A stretch of 64,000 nt of DNA from CAVRUD01 sp963849635 (GTDB taxonomy: Bacteria; Chloroflexota; Chloroflexia; Thermomicrobiales; UBA6265). The DNA is taken from the NCBI GenBank assembly GCA_963849635.1, contig CAWKIA010000033.1:1-64000 (forward strand), in the 5' to 3' direction. Below the pieces are notes generated by a model, which saw only the letters and a program-made list of their open reading frames with translations, did not search any database and had not been told where the DNA came from. Below are positions 63,799 through 64,000 of the stretch, in pieces. The position numbers and the translations under genes were made by a program. How positions within the stretch are numbered: the stretch's first letter is position 1; every line of letters starts with the position of its first letter.

Positions 63799-64000
63799 AT
63801 GGAGACGCGGAGCCAGGACAGCGAGCGCTACCGGCGGGCCAAAGCCAGGGTCGACGCCCTCTAAGCCTTCTACGGGCACCTCGGGACGTTTGTGGTGATC
63901 ATCGCCGGACTGTTCGTGATCGATCTGGCCACCGGTGACGGCTGGTGGTTCTACTGGGCAGCCATCGGCTGGGGCATCGGTCTCGCCTGGCACGCCCTGG
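63799..64000 (+). pseudogene. 2TM domain protein with in-frame ochre stop, 3'-partial
   Basis: METRSQDSERYRRAKARVDA then TAA at 63862-63864, then in the same frame FYGHLGTFVVIIAGLFVIDL and GDGWWFYWAAIGWGIGLAWH, running off the window. Two hydrophobic helices and the WWFYW patch match 2TM domain proteins, which often sit C-terminal to or near sensor genes. Intact relatives have an ordinary residue at the stop. The sequence may hold an error. Function unknown. Confidence 0.72.

Noticed and set aside
63799..63864. Third selenoprotein at the 2TM gene
   Set aside because: The in-frame stop is TAA, not TGA, and the position is not a redox Cys.
1..64000. Reassigned UGA code (UGA as Trp/Gly)
   Set aside because: Many intact genes end in UGA, including ATGA overlaps, and Trp is coded by TGG; only two special UGA sites exist.

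Overview
The window is high-GC chromosomal DNA. Gene content suggests a Chloroflexota (Thermomicrobia/Sphaerobacter-like) bacterium. The pointers are several Tat-exported peptide and sugar ABC binding proteins, a DUF917 plus URO-D pair, a sulfite-oxidase-type molybdoenzyme, an LLM-class flavin oxidoreductase, LtrA and FrnE proteins, and LPxTG-type surface proteins with calcium-binding repeats. Taxonomy is inferred from gene content only. UGA is an ordinary stop in many genes here. No tRNA, rRNA or CRISPR array was recognised.

Layout. 1-6300: end of an RTX-like secreted protein, then a sugar ABC operon on the minus strand (binding protein, MalF-like, MalG-like, MalK-like). 6300-10100: a surface protein with DxDxDG repeats and an LPNTG tail, followed by a scar where a second such protein and a LuxR-type regulator have both lost their 5' ends. 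10100-13350: DUF917 and URO-D genes and a membrane-flanked HNH nuclease. 13600-17370: a peptide ABC operon. 17676-18242: a thioredoxin-like gene with an in-frame UGA at the first CXXC position. 18500-29530: TerC, a DUSP-like phosphatase, a PIN toxin pair, an amidohydrolase, Uma2, GNATs, Pcm, a membrane-fused molybdoenzyme and FrnE. 29680-32320: a candidate ncRNA, an ECF sigma factor and an anti-sigma zinc finger fused to O6-methylguanine-DNA methyltransferase. 32700-36460: an M20 peptidase, a DMT transporter, DUF202 and a TIGR04282-like protein. 36455-41370: a minus-strand glycan-type cluster with ATGA overlaps. 41600-50280: PPK2, a SelW-like gene with an in-frame UGA, and two oligopeptide ABC binding proteins, the second followed by its permeases. 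50400-64000: hydrolase, LLM, LtrA, RTX-like and Cys-rich secreted proteins, AlkD-like genes, MFS, GNAT, a radical SAM lyase-family protein and a broken 2TM protein.

Two points stand out. First, two separate redox genes carry UGA exactly where the family has a catalytic cysteine, each followed by a hairpin at a spacing typical of bacterial SECIS elements; this points to selenocysteine decoding. Second, the sigma factor next to a ZAS-MGMT fusion looks like a direct alkylation-sensing switch.

About twenty genes contain single-base frameshifts, often in otherwise intact conserved enzymes. This looks more like uncorrected sequence error than mass pseudogenisation, so every broken-gene call here is provisional. 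The intergenic DNA is rich in repeats: a 146-bp inverted-repeat element in two copies, a 120-bp palindromic element, GC-rich REP-like hairpins, and arrays of 7-nt repeats that often form inverted pairs around operon junctions.
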